Part shown: positions 13,979 through 20,846 of the stretch, in pieces | Numbering within the stretch: the stretch's first letter is position 1 | Layout: every line of letters begins with the position of its first letter | Assembly (NCBI GenBank): GCA_964580565.1 | Contig: CAZOLN010000030.1 | Coordinates: 1-22,634 of the forward strand | Length of the DNA: 22,634 nt | From: DUEL01 sp964580565 | GTDB lineage: Bacteria > Chloroflexota > Anaerolineae > B4-G1 > DUEL01 | Direction of reading: 5' to 3' | The notes under the pieces: model-generated | Told to the model about the DNA's origin: nothing | Seen by the model: the letters and a program-made list of their open reading frames with translations, nothing else | Databases searched by the model: none | Made by a program: the position numbers and the translations under genes

Positions 13979-15346
13979 ATGGGGAGTATGTCCTTCGATT
14001 TGCTGCTGACCGGCGGCATCGTCGTCACCGGGGAGGGCGTCCAGCGGGCCGACGTGGGGATCCGGGGGGAGAAGATCGTCGCCGTCGGGCCGGACCTGCC
14101 GCGAGAGGGGGCGCGGGAGGTGATCGACGTCACCGGCAAGTACGTCCTCCCCGGCGTCATCGACGTCCACGTCCATCCGGTCTACTTGGACACGGTGGAA
14201 GATTGCTCCCGCGTGGCGGCCTACGGCGGGACGACGACCCTTCTCCACTTCGCCTACGCCCGCACGGGGGAGAGCCTGCTGGAGCAGGTGGAGTCGATGC
14301 TGGAGGACGGGCTGGCCCACTCCTGCCTCGACTTCGGCCTCCACGGCGGCCTGTTCGAGGCCCCCAAGCAGGTCCCGGAGATCCCCAAAGTGATGGAACT
14401 GGGGGTCCGTACCTTCAAGTTCTTCCTCACCTACCTCAAGCAGGGCTGGTACACGGACGACTACCAGTTGATCAAGGCGATGGACATCCTGGCCCAGCGC
14501 GGCGGGATGGCGATGGTCCACGCCGAGAACGGCGGGGGGATCGACTATCTGGAGGACAAATACCTCAAGGGGCCGAACGCGTCGGCCAAGTACTTCAACG
14601 CCAGCCGCCCCGCCGCGCTGGAGGAGGAGGCGGTCTTCCGCGCCATCCGGCTGGCGGAGGTGGTGGGGTGCCGCCTCTACATCCCCCACGTCACCTCGGC
14701 CCGCGCGCTGCGGCCGATCCGGCAGGCGCAGGCGGAGGGGCTGCCTGTCTTCGCCGAGACCTGTCCCCAGTATCTCACGCTGACCCAGGAGGTCATCGAG
14801 GAGCGGGGCGCGCTGGCGAAGATCGGGCCGCCGATCCGGACCGCCGAGGATCGGGAGGCACTGTGGGCCGCCCTGCGCGATGGCACCCTTCAGACGGTCG
14901 GTTCCGACCACGCACCGAAGTACAAGGACGTCCACGGCGACTTCCTGGAGCAGCCCTTCGGCTCCCCTCAGGCGGAGACGCTCCTGCCGTTGACCTACGA
15001 CGGGGGGGTCAACAAGGGCCGGATCGGCCTGGTGCGGTTGGTGCAGGTGTTGTGCGAGAACCCCGCCCGCATCTTCGGCCTTTACCCGCGCAAGGGGACC
15101 ATCGCCGTGGGGTCGGATGCCGACCTGGTGGTGTTCGACCCGACGCGGGAGTTCACCATCCGGGCGGAGAACCAGCACACCAACGCCCGCTACACCCTGT
15201 ACGAGGGGCGGACCGTGCTGGGCTGGCCGGTGATGACCTTCCAGCGGGGGCACAGGGTGCTGTGGGAGGGGGAGATCGTCGCCGAGCCGGGGACGGGCCG
15301 GTTCCTGCCGACACTGGAATCCCCGGCCGAGCCGTTGACGCCGTGA
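13979..15346 (+). CDS. Cyclic amidohydrolase, dihydropyrimidinase/D-hydantoinase family
   Basis: 455 residues, normal for the family. The binuclear-metal ligands are all visible: H64 and H66 (DVHVHP), the lysine to be carbamylated K147 (TFKFF), H181 (HAEN), H237 (YIPHVTS) and D310 (GSDHAP). The blocks ETCPQYL and GPPIRTAEDREALW match dihydropyrimidinases and hydantoinases better than dihydroorotases or allantoinases, though substrate is not certain. It hydrolyses a cyclic amide or imide ring. Behind two Mo hydroxylases it could open a ring first hydroxylated to a lactam or imide. ATG 13979 is used, with GGAG (13967-13970) and AAAGGA upstream; ATG 13988 (MSFDLL) is a possible alternative. Its stop lies only 3 nt from the end of the convergent hepT. 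Confidence 0.9.
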   Translation: MGSMSFDLLLTGGIVVTGEGVQRADVGIRGEKIVAVGPDLPREGAREVIDVTGKYVLPGVIDVHVHPVYLDTVEDCSRVAAYGGTTTLLHFAYARTGESLLEQVESMLEDGLAHSCLDFGLHGGLFEAPKQVPEIPKVMELGVRTFKFFLTYLKQGWYTDDYQLIKAMDILAQRGGMAMVHAENGGGIDYLEDKYLKGPNASAKYFNASRPAALEEEAVFRAIRLAEVVGCRLYIPHVTSARALRPIRQAQAEGLPVFAETCPQYLTLTQEVIEERGALAKIGPPIRTAEDREALWAALRDGTLQTVGSDHAPKYKDVHGDFLEQPFGSPQAETLLPLTYDGGVNKGRIGLVRLVQVLCENPARIFGLYPRKGTIAVGSDADLVVFDPTREFTIRAENQHTNARYTLYEGRTVLGWPVMTFQRGHRVLWEGEIVAEPGTGRFLPTLESPAEPLTP

Positions 15347-15349
15347 GGG

Positions 15350-15703
15350 CTATGAACGGGCTTCTGCCTTGATCACGCCCTCGATGAGGGAATCCAAGAG
15401 GGGCAAGTCTTCGGTTACAGTTTTCCAGACGACTTCCAGATCGACGCCGAAATAGTGATGAATGAGTTTATCGCGCATTCCCGCGATCTCGCGCCAGGGC
15501 ACCTCTGGGTGCCGCTGCCTCACTTCTGCCGGGATCTGCTTGGCGGCCTCTCCCATAACCTCCAGGGCGCGGATCACGGCGAAGATGGTCTTCGTATCCC
15601 GCTCGAATTGGGCATAGGTCATATCGCCGACGAACTCCCTGGCCCGTTCGAGGGCGTCCTGCAGATCCTCCAGGTAATCGACGAAGGTCCGCTCTGGGGT
15701 CAT
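15350..15703 (-). CDS. hepT: HEPN-domain toxin HepT (DUF86)
   Basis: 117 residues, all-alpha HEPN fold by sequence. It carries the diagnostic RX4HXY motif as R77-DKLI-H82-H-Y84, the RNase active site of HepT toxins plus the tyrosine that MntA modifies with AMP in characterised systems. It is the second gene of the pair: its ATG overlaps the mntA stop by four bases (15700-15703). The toxin is expected to cleave RNA unless its tyrosine is modified by MntA. All key residues are present, so the pair looks functional. It points against every other gene in the window and converges on the amidohydrolase with 3 nt between the stops. Confidence 0.9.
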   Translation of the reverse strand: MTPERTFVDYLEDLQDALERAREFVGDMTYAQFERDTKTIFAVIRALEVMGEAAKQIPAEVRQRHPEVPWREIAGMRDKLIHHYFGVDLEVVWKTVTEDLPLLDSLIEGVIKAEARS

Positions 15704-16002
15704 ACAGGGATGGCCTCGCGGAGAATGCGTGCACCGATGCGGGGTTTCAGCCCGCTCCTCATAACCAGGTCAACTTTGACACCGAGGGTGTCGCTTAAAT
15801 AGTGCTCCAGGGCAAGGAATTGGAGGAGGCTGGGTGTACGGCGAAACGTCACCAGGACGTCGAGATCGCTATCCGGTCGCTGTTCCCCTCGGACGTAGGA
15901 GCCGAAGAGGGCGATTGACTCGACGTGGTACCGTTCGGCCAGTAACGGCGCGAGATCGCGGAGTCTCTTGCGGATCTCCTCAAGTGTTGGAGTTCGACTC
16001 AT
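15700..16002 (-). CDS. mntA: MNT-domain nucleotidyltransferase antitoxin MntA
   Basis: 100 residues, minimal nucleotidyltransferase fold. The motif GSX10DXD is exact: G34-S35, ten residues, D46-L-D48 (SYVRGEQRPDSDLD), with a further acidic position in KVDLVM. Characterised MntA proteins neutralise HepT by transferring AMP to its active-site tyrosine. Start ATG at 16002 has AGGAGG 8 nt upstream (16011-16016 on the + strand) and a near-consensus promoter just beyond. Base composition of the mntA-hepT segment looks less GC-rich than the neighbouring metabolic genes by eye, consistent with acquisition by transfer, as is common for these modules. Confidence 0.9.
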   Translation of the reverse strand: MSRTPTLEEIRKRLRDLAPLLAERYHVESIALFGSYVRGEQRPDSDLDVLVTFRRTPSLLQFLALEHYLSDTLGVKVDLVMRSGLKPRIGARILREAIPV

Positions 16003-16022
16003 CCTTTTCGCCTCCTGTTAAA

Positions 16023-16052
16023 ATTATACACCGTATTTGTAGGACTTGCCAA
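16023..16052 (-). promoter_or_regulatory. Sigma-70-type promoter for mntA-hepT
   Basis: Read on the minus strand: TTGGCA (16047-16052) as the -35 box, 18-nt spacer, TATAAT (16023-16028) as a perfect -10 box. The expected transcription start near 16016 would place the AGGAGG ribosome site (16011-16016) at the very 5' end of the message, giving a leader of about 14 nt. This is the clearest promoter in the window. Confidence 0.65.
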
Positions 16053-16072
16053 GCCGTCTTTCGGAGGACGTG

Positions 16073-17926
16073 ATGAAGCAACTGCTCACCGGCAACGAAG
16101 CCCTCGCCCTGGGCGCGCTGCAGGCGGGGGTGAGGGTGGTCACCGGCTATCCGGGCACGCCCTCCACGGGGGCCATCGAGAGCCTCCTGCGCCGTCAGCC
16201 CCAGGGCGTCCACGTCGAATGGAGCACCAACGAGAAGGTCGCCTTCGACATCGCCGCCGGGGCCGCCTGGGCCGGGCAGCGGGCCCTGTGCACGATGAAG
16301 ATGTCCGGCCTGAACGTCGCCTTCGACTCGGTCATCTCCATCGCCTACTCCGGCGTCGTCGGCGGGCTGGTCATCTACGTCGCCGACGACCCCGGCGTCA
16401 GCGCGGGGATGGCGGAGCAGGACAGCCGGGGGTACGCGCTGATGGCCGACCTGCCGATGTTGGATCCTCCCTCCGTGGCGGAGGCGTACCGTCTGGTCCA
16501 GGCGGCCTTCGAGATCTCGGAGCGGGTGGGAACGCCGGTCCTGGTCCGGCTGGTCACCTCGCTCTCCCACTCCAAGGCTCCGGTGGATGTGGAGGAGCCG
16601 CCGCCCCCGCCGGAGCGGGAGCCCCAACTGATCCGCGACATCGCCCGCTTCACCAAGGCGGGCGCGGCCATCTGCATGGCCCAGCATCGGGACCTGATCC
16701 GGCGGCTGGAGGAGGCGGGGCGGGTCATCGAGGAGATGGGGCTGAACCGGCTGGACCTGGCCCCCGAGCCGGGCGGACTGGGGATCGTCGCGTCTGGCGT
16801 CGCGGCCTCCTACCTTGAGGAGGGCTTCGAGATCCTTTCGAGGATGGGGCTCGATCTGGAGACGGTCTCCGTGCTGCGGCTGAGGGGAGTCCACCCCTTC
16901 CCCGCCGGGAAGGTCCGCTGCCTGCTGGATCACTGCGGGGCACTCCTGGTCCTGGAGGAGCTGGAGCCCCACATCGAGCGGGGGGTCTACGCGGAGGCGC
17001 GGCGGGTGGGGTTCGCAGGCCGGATCGTGGGGAAGTTGGACGGGACGCTGGGCCGCGTCGGCGAGTACACCGTCCGGGAGGTCGTGCGGGGCATCGCCGA
17101 GGCTGCGGGGCTGGAGATGCCGGAGGGGGCCCTGACGGGCCTGGCGGCCGACGACCGGGCCGCACCGCGCCCCATCACCGTCTGTGCCGGGTGCCCCCAT
17201 CGCGGGACCTTTATGGCGATCAACCAGGCGATCCGGCGGGCGGGCTACCGAAAGAACGAGGTGATGGTCACCGGCGACATCGGCTGCACCATCCTGGGGA
17301 TGAACCCGCCGTTCTACACCGTGTGGAACGAGGTCTCGATGGGGGCCAGCATCGGCCTGGCCCAGGGGTACGTCCACGCCGGGGTGGAGACGCCGGTCAT
17401 CGCCACCATCGGCGATTCGACCTTCTTCCACGCCGGTATGCCGGCCCTGGTCAACGCCATCCAGCATCAGGTGGATCTGACGGTGGTGATCATGGACAAC
17501 GGCTGGACCAGCATGACCGGCATGCAGGTCAACCCCGGCACCGATGAGGCCTTCCAGCCCCCCGGCAACCGACGGGTGGACATCGAGCAGGTGGTCAAGG
17601 GGATGGGGGTGGAGCACCTCTTCGTCGTCGATCCGTTCGACCTGGAGGCGACCACCCAGGCGATCCAGGAGGCGCTGTCGCTGCCGGGGGTGAAGGTGGT
17701 CCTGGCGCGGCAGGAGTGCGCCATCCAGGCGATGCGGCGGGGGATCAGGGCCGGGACGGTGCGGGTGGTGCCGGAGAAGTGCGTCCTCTGCAAGCGGTGC
17801 GTCATCCTCACCGGATGCCCCGCGCTGGACCTGGGGGAGGAGGCGGTGGAGATCGACCCGGCGCTCTGCTACGGCTGCGGCCTCTGCGCGCAGGTGTGTA
17901 AACTGGATGCGCTGGTGGTAGAATAA
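16073..17926 (+). CDS. iorA: Indolepyruvate:ferredoxin oxidoreductase, alpha subunit
   Basis: 617 residues, typical IorA size. Order: N-terminal pyrimidine-binding domain (GYPGTPSTGAIESLL, from about residue 25), TPP-binding domain (GDIGC at 401-405, GDS at 447-449, DNG at 475-477) and a C-terminal 2[4Fe-4S] ferredoxin domain with C570, C573, C576, C582 and C599, C602, C605, C609. The last cysteine is followed by Lys rather than the usual Pro. With IorB it oxidatively decarboxylates arylpyruvates (indolepyruvate, phenylpyruvate and hydroxyphenylpyruvate) to aryl-acetyl-CoA, reducing ferredoxin; the enzyme is oxygen-sensitive. The start is ATG 16073 with GGAGG at 16063-16067; the in-frame ATG at 16046 has no such site. 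No clear promoter was seen in the 70 nt separating it from mntA. Confidence 0.94.
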   Translation: MKQLLTGNEALALGALQAGVRVVTGYPGTPSTGAIESLLRRQPQGVHVEWSTNEKVAFDIAAGAAWAGQRALCTMKMSGLNVAFDSVISIAYSGVVGGLVIYVADDPGVSAGMAEQDSRGYALMADLPMLDPPSVAEAYRLVQAAFEISERVGTPVLVRLVTSLSHSKAPVDVEEPPPPPEREPQLIRDIARFTKAGAAICMAQHRDLIRRLEEAGRVIEEMGLNRLDLAPEPGGLGIVASGVAASYLEEGFEILSRMGLDLETVSVLRLRGVHPFPAGKVRCLLDHCGALLVLEELEPHIERGVYAEARRVGFAGRIVGKLDGTLGRVGEYTVREVVRGIAEAAGLEMPEGALTGLAADDRAAPRPITVCAGCPHRGTFMAINQAIRRAGYRKNEVMVTGDIGCTILGMNPPFYTVWNEVSMGASIGLAQGYVHAGVETPVIATIGDSTFFHAGMPALVNAIQHQVDLTVVIMDNGWTSMTGMQVNPGTDEAFQPPGNRRVDIEQVVKGMGVEHLFVVDPFDLEATTQAIQEALSLPGVKVVLARQECAIQAMRRGIRAGTVRVVPEKCVLCKRCVILTGCPALDLGEEAVEIDPALCYGCGLCAQVCKLDALVVE

Positions 17927-17940
17927 GGTCCGATAGAAAC

Positions 17941-18015
17941 ACCACAGAGACACGGAGGACACGGAGTTTCTCTGAGTTTTCATAGGTTTCTCTGTGTTCT
18001 CTGTGCCTCCGTGGT
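17941..18015 (+). repeat. CACAGAG-type palindromic repeat, copy 4 (75 nt)
   Basis: The left arm begins ACCACAGAGACACGGAG, and the right arm ends CTCTGTGCCTCCGTGGT. The A-to-G change near the left end of copy 1 and the matching CCGTGG here suggest that the arms vary but tend to stay paired. It lies 14 nt after the iorA stop, between iorA and iorB. Confidence 0.9.
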
Positions 18016-18086
18016 GAAATTGCGTAAGTTATTAGGGGACCTGGTCAGTGCAGATTGATGGAGGAATTTCGTCAAAGGAGCGGATG

Positions 18087-18680
18087 ATGAATTACGACGT
18101 ACTCCTGGTCGGCGTCGGGGGGCAGGGGGTGCTCACGGTGGCCGAACTGATCGGTCAGGCCGCCGTGTTACAGGATATTCCGGTCTCCCTCTACCCCTAC
18201 AAGGGGATGGCCCAGCGGGGCGGGTTCGTCAAGGCCCAGGTGCGGCTGGGGCGGGACGGGGCCGGTCCGAACATCCCGGAGCGAGGGGCCGACCTGGTGA
18301 TCGGGATGGAGGTCTCGGAAGCGCTCAAAGGCGTCCGCTTCGTCAAACCCGGCGGCGACTTCCTCCTCTACGGCCACGTCTGGCCGCCGACGGCGGTGAT
18401 GCTGGGCAAGGCGGAGTACCCGCCGCTGGAAGAGGTCTTGCAGGCCGCGCGGAAGGCCGGGGCGCGGGTGGTCTACCTCGACCCGGCGAATCGGCCCACC
18501 TACGAGGGCCAGCCGGTGCCCGCCAACGTCTACGTGCTGGGTGCGGCGCTGGGCCACACCGGGCTGGGGAGGGTGCTGAGCGCCGAGGCGGTGCTGCAGG
18601 CCATCGAGACCCGCTGGCCGAGGGGCGCGGAGCGCAACCGGTTTGCCTTCCGGGCTGGGCTGGATGCGGTGGTCGGGTGA
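18087..18680 (+). CDS. iorB: Indolepyruvate:ferredoxin oxidoreductase, beta subunit
   Basis: 197 residues, the normal IorB length, of the gamma-domain family of 2-oxoacid oxidoreductases. The opening GVGGQGVL (9-16) and YKGMAQRGGFV (38-48) are diagnostic. It completes the IorAB enzyme and helps bind CoA and close the TPP site. The start ATG 18087 has AAAGGAG at 18074-18080 with 6 nt spacing; ATG 18084 directly before it is possible. An upstream GTG at 18048 lacks homology support. The stop TGA (18678-18680) is supplied by the first unit of the GGTGACTG octamer array that follows. A 160-nt spacer with palindromic repeat copy 4 separates it from iorA, which is unusual for a subunit pair often encoded back to back. 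Confidence 0.92.
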   Translation: MNYDVLLVGVGGQGVLTVAELIGQAAVLQDIPVSLYPYKGMAQRGGFVKAQVRLGRDGAGPNIPERGADLVIGMEVSEALKGVRFVKPGGDFLLYGHVWPPTAVMLGKAEYPPLEEVLQAARKAGARVVYLDPANRPTYEGQPVPANVYVLGAALGHTGLGRVLSAEAVLQAIETRWPRGAERNRFAFRAGLDAVVG

Positions 18681-18723
18681 CTAGGTGATTGGGTGACTGG
18701 GTGACTGGGTGGCTTGGTGACTC
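18676..18723 (+). repeat. Six tandem GGTGACTG octamers
   Basis: Exactly six 8-nt units (GGTGACTA, GGTGATTG, two GGTGACTG, GGTGGCTT, GGTGACTC). The first unit contains the TGA stop of iorB. The words equal those of the right arm of the array at 5997-6100, but here there is no inverted left arm. Confidence 0.9.
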
Positions 18724-18749
18724 GCATCCTGATCGACCGGAGGAGGTCT

Positions 18750-20846
18750 ATGGAGCTGCACTCCCTCTTCAACCCTAAGGGCGTCGCCGTCATCGGCTCG
18801 GCGTCGGAAGGCAAGTTGGGCTACGTGCTCACCCACCAGATCGTCTCGGCGGGATACCGGGGCCCCCTCTTCCTGGTGAACCCCAAGGGGAAGGGGGCCC
18901 TTTCCGTGCCGGGGTATCGGTCGGTGGCGGAGATCGGGGCGGAGGTGGACCTGGCGGTGGTCGCCTCGCCCGCGCCGACCGTGCCCGACGTGCTGGAGGA
19001 CTGCGGACGGGCGGGGGTCAAGGTGGCCGTGGTCATCACCGCCGGCTTCTCCGAGGTGGGCAACGTCGAGGGCGAGGAGGCCATCAAAGAGGTGGCGCGC
19101 CGATACGGCGTCCGGGTCGTCGGCCCGAACTGCGCCGGATTCTTCAACAACCGCCTTGGCCTCCACGCCACCCTGGAGATCCGCCCGCCCGTGGGCGAGG
19201 TAGCCCTCGTCTCCCAAAGCGGCGCGCTCGGTGGCGCGGTCCTGGCCTGGGCGGAGGAGCAGGGGCTGGGGTTCTCCAAGTTCGTCAGTTACGGCAACCG
19301 GGCCGACGTGGGCGAGGTCGACCTGCTGGCCTACCTGGCGGGGGACCCCGAGACGAAGGTGGTGGCCCTCTACATCGAGAGCGTGGAGGACGGACGGGCC
19401 TTCCTGGAGGCGGCGCACGCCTTCACCCGCCATAAGCCCCTGGTGGTGATCAAGGCGGGGCGGGGGCAGGCCGGGCGGCGGGCGGCCCTCTCCCACACCG
19501 GCTCGATGGCCGGCTCCGACGCCGTGTATGACGCTGCGCTGCGCCAGGCCGGCGCGCTGCGGGTGGAGACCGTTGAGGAGATGTTCGACCTGTGCAAGGG
19601 GTTGGTCCACCTGCCGCCGGTGAAGGGCCGCCGGGTCGCCATCGTCACCAACTCCGGCGGGCCGGGGGTGCTGGCGGCGGACCGGGCGGAGACGGTCGGA
19701 CTGGAGGTGGCGGAACCGAGCGACGCGCTCAAGGAGCGGCTCTCGGCGTTCCTCCCGCCCTACTGCTCCCTCCGCAACCCGTTCGATCTGACGGTGGAAG
19801 GGACGGAGGACGGGTACCGAGAGACGCTGAAGGCGGTGTTGGAGGAGTACGACGCGGCGCTGGCGCTGGACGTCTGCCCGCCGTACCTGGATTCGGCCCC
19901 TCACGCCCGCGGGGTGTGCGATGCGGCGGAGGCGACCGGCAAGCCGGTGGTGGCCAACTTCATGGCCGGGCGGACCGTCGAGAAAGCCCTGCCGGTGCTG
20001 CGGGAGCGCGGCGTGCCCGACTTCCCCACCGGGGAGCGGGCGGTGACGGTGCTGGCCCGCCTGGCCGAGTACGAGGAGCGGAAGGCCCGATGGCGGCCGC
20101 TGCCGGAGGTCCCTCAGGAACGGCGGAGGTTGCCCGGTGAGGAGCCGCTGCTGGAGCCGGAGGCGATGGCGTGGCTGCGGGAGAACGGGATCCCCACGCT
20201 GGACTTCCGTTTCGCCACGACCGCGGAAGAGGCGGTGGAGGCCGCCCGCGACCTGGGTTACCCGGTCGTGATGAAAGTTGTCTCCCCCCACATCCTTCAC
20301 AAATCGGACGTGGGTGGGGTGGTCCTGAACGTCGCCGACGACCAGCAGGCGCTGGAAACGTTCGTCGCTCTCCAGCGGGTGGCGGCCGACCTGGACTTCC
20401 GGGGCGTGGTCGTCTACCCGATGGTGCGCGGGATGCAGGAGGTCATCCTGGGCCTCTCCCGCGATCCCCAGTTCGGCCCGGTGGTCCTCTTCGGGCTGGG
20501 CGGCATCTACACCGAGGTCCTGCACGACGTCGCCCTGCGGATCGCGCCGATCGACCGGCCTGAGGCGGAGGAGATGATCCGCGAGATCCGGGCCTATCCC
20601 CTTCTGACCGGGGTGCGGGGCCAGCCGCCGTGCGACCTGGAGACGCTGGCCGACGTCCTGGTCCGGTTCTCCCGCCTTCCTTTCCTCTACCCCGAGGTCG
20701 CCGAGGTGGACCTGAACCCGGTGTTCGTCTCGGCGGAGGGGGTGTGGGTGGGGGATGTGCGGGTGATCAGGAACAAGGTCGCAGGGGAGCAAGGGGGCAG
20801 GGGGCAGGAAGGTAGGAAGCAAGGAAGCAAGGGTAAAGAGAAATGA
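18750..20846 (+). CDS. ADP-forming acyl-CoA synthetase, fused alpha-beta chain
   Basis: 698 residues. Order: CoA-binding domain (from NPKGVAVIGSAS, residue 8), succinyl-CoA-ligase-like domain with the phosphohistidine H249 in LSHTGSMAGSDAV, second ligase-like domain, then an ATP-grasp domain (about 470-685; YPVVMKVVSPHILHKSDVGGV). It converts acyl-CoA, ADP and phosphate to the free acid, CoA and ATP. Next to iorAB it probably acts on aryl-acetyl-CoA, as the archaeal isoenzymes do; acetyl-CoA is the alternative. In Thermococcales the two halves are separate polypeptides, while fused forms occur in several bacteria and eukaryotic microbes. The start is ATG 18750 behind AGGAGG (18741-18746). The last 20 or so residues (GEQGGRGQEGRKQGSKGKEK) are repeat-encoded, and the stop overlaps the hisC start (ATGA). 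Confidence 0.91.
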   Translation: MELHSLFNPKGVAVIGSASEGKLGYVLTHQIVSAGYRGPLFLVNPKGKGALSVPGYRSVAEIGAEVDLAVVASPAPTVPDVLEDCGRAGVKVAVVITAGFSEVGNVEGEEAIKEVARRYGVRVVGPNCAGFFNNRLGLHATLEIRPPVGEVALVSQSGALGGAVLAWAEEQGLGFSKFVSYGNRADVGEVDLLAYLAGDPETKVVALYIESVEDGRAFLEAAHAFTRHKPLVVIKAGRGQAGRRAALSHTGSMAGSDAVYDAALRQAGALRVETVEEMFDLCKGLVHLPPVKGRRVAIVTNSGGPGVLAADRAETVGLEVAEPSDALKERLSAFLPPYCSLRNPFDLTVEGTEDGYRETLKAVLEEYDAALALDVCPPYLDSAPHARGVCDAAEATGKPVVANFMAGRTVEKALPVLRERGVPDFPTGERAVTVLARLAEYEERKARWRPLPEVPQERRRLPGEEPLLEPEAMAWLRENGIPTLDFRFATTAEEAVEAARDLGYPVVMKVVSPHILHKSDVGGVVLNVADDQQALETFVALQRVAADLDFRGVVVYPMVRGMQEVILGLSRDPQFGPVVLFGLGGIYTEVLHDVALRIAPIDRPEAEEMIREIRAYPLLTGVRGQPPCDLETLADVLVRFSRLPFLYPEVAEVDLNPVFVSAEGVWVGDVRVIRNKVAGEQGGRGQEGRKQGSKGKEK
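20776..20833 (+). repeat. GGAAGCAA / GGGAGCAG repeat forming a protein C-terminus
   Basis: About seven units of AGGTCGCA, GGGGAGCA and GGAAGCAA type with 7-8 nt steps. They are translated as the tail of the acyl-CoA synthetase; the final AAGGG (20829-20833) is the only Shine-Dalgarno-like sequence in front of hisC (ATG 20843). Confidence 0.85.

Noticed and set aside
16003..16072. Promoter for iorA on the + strand
   Set aside because: TTATACA could serve as a -10 box, but no -35 box is at a proper distance; the same bases form a much better promoter on the minus strand.
18048..18086. GTG start for iorB at 18048
   Set aside because: The added residues have no resemblance to IorB, while ATG 18087 is spaced correctly from AAAGGAG.
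1129..20822. Very long open frames on the minus strand opposite real genes (for example 6016-8487, 18681-20822, 15980-17983, 3121-4914)
   Set aside because: They mirror strongly biased GC-rich codon use of the + strand genes, are rich in His, Arg, Asp, Gly and Pro without domain motifs, and lie opposite clearly homologous proteins.
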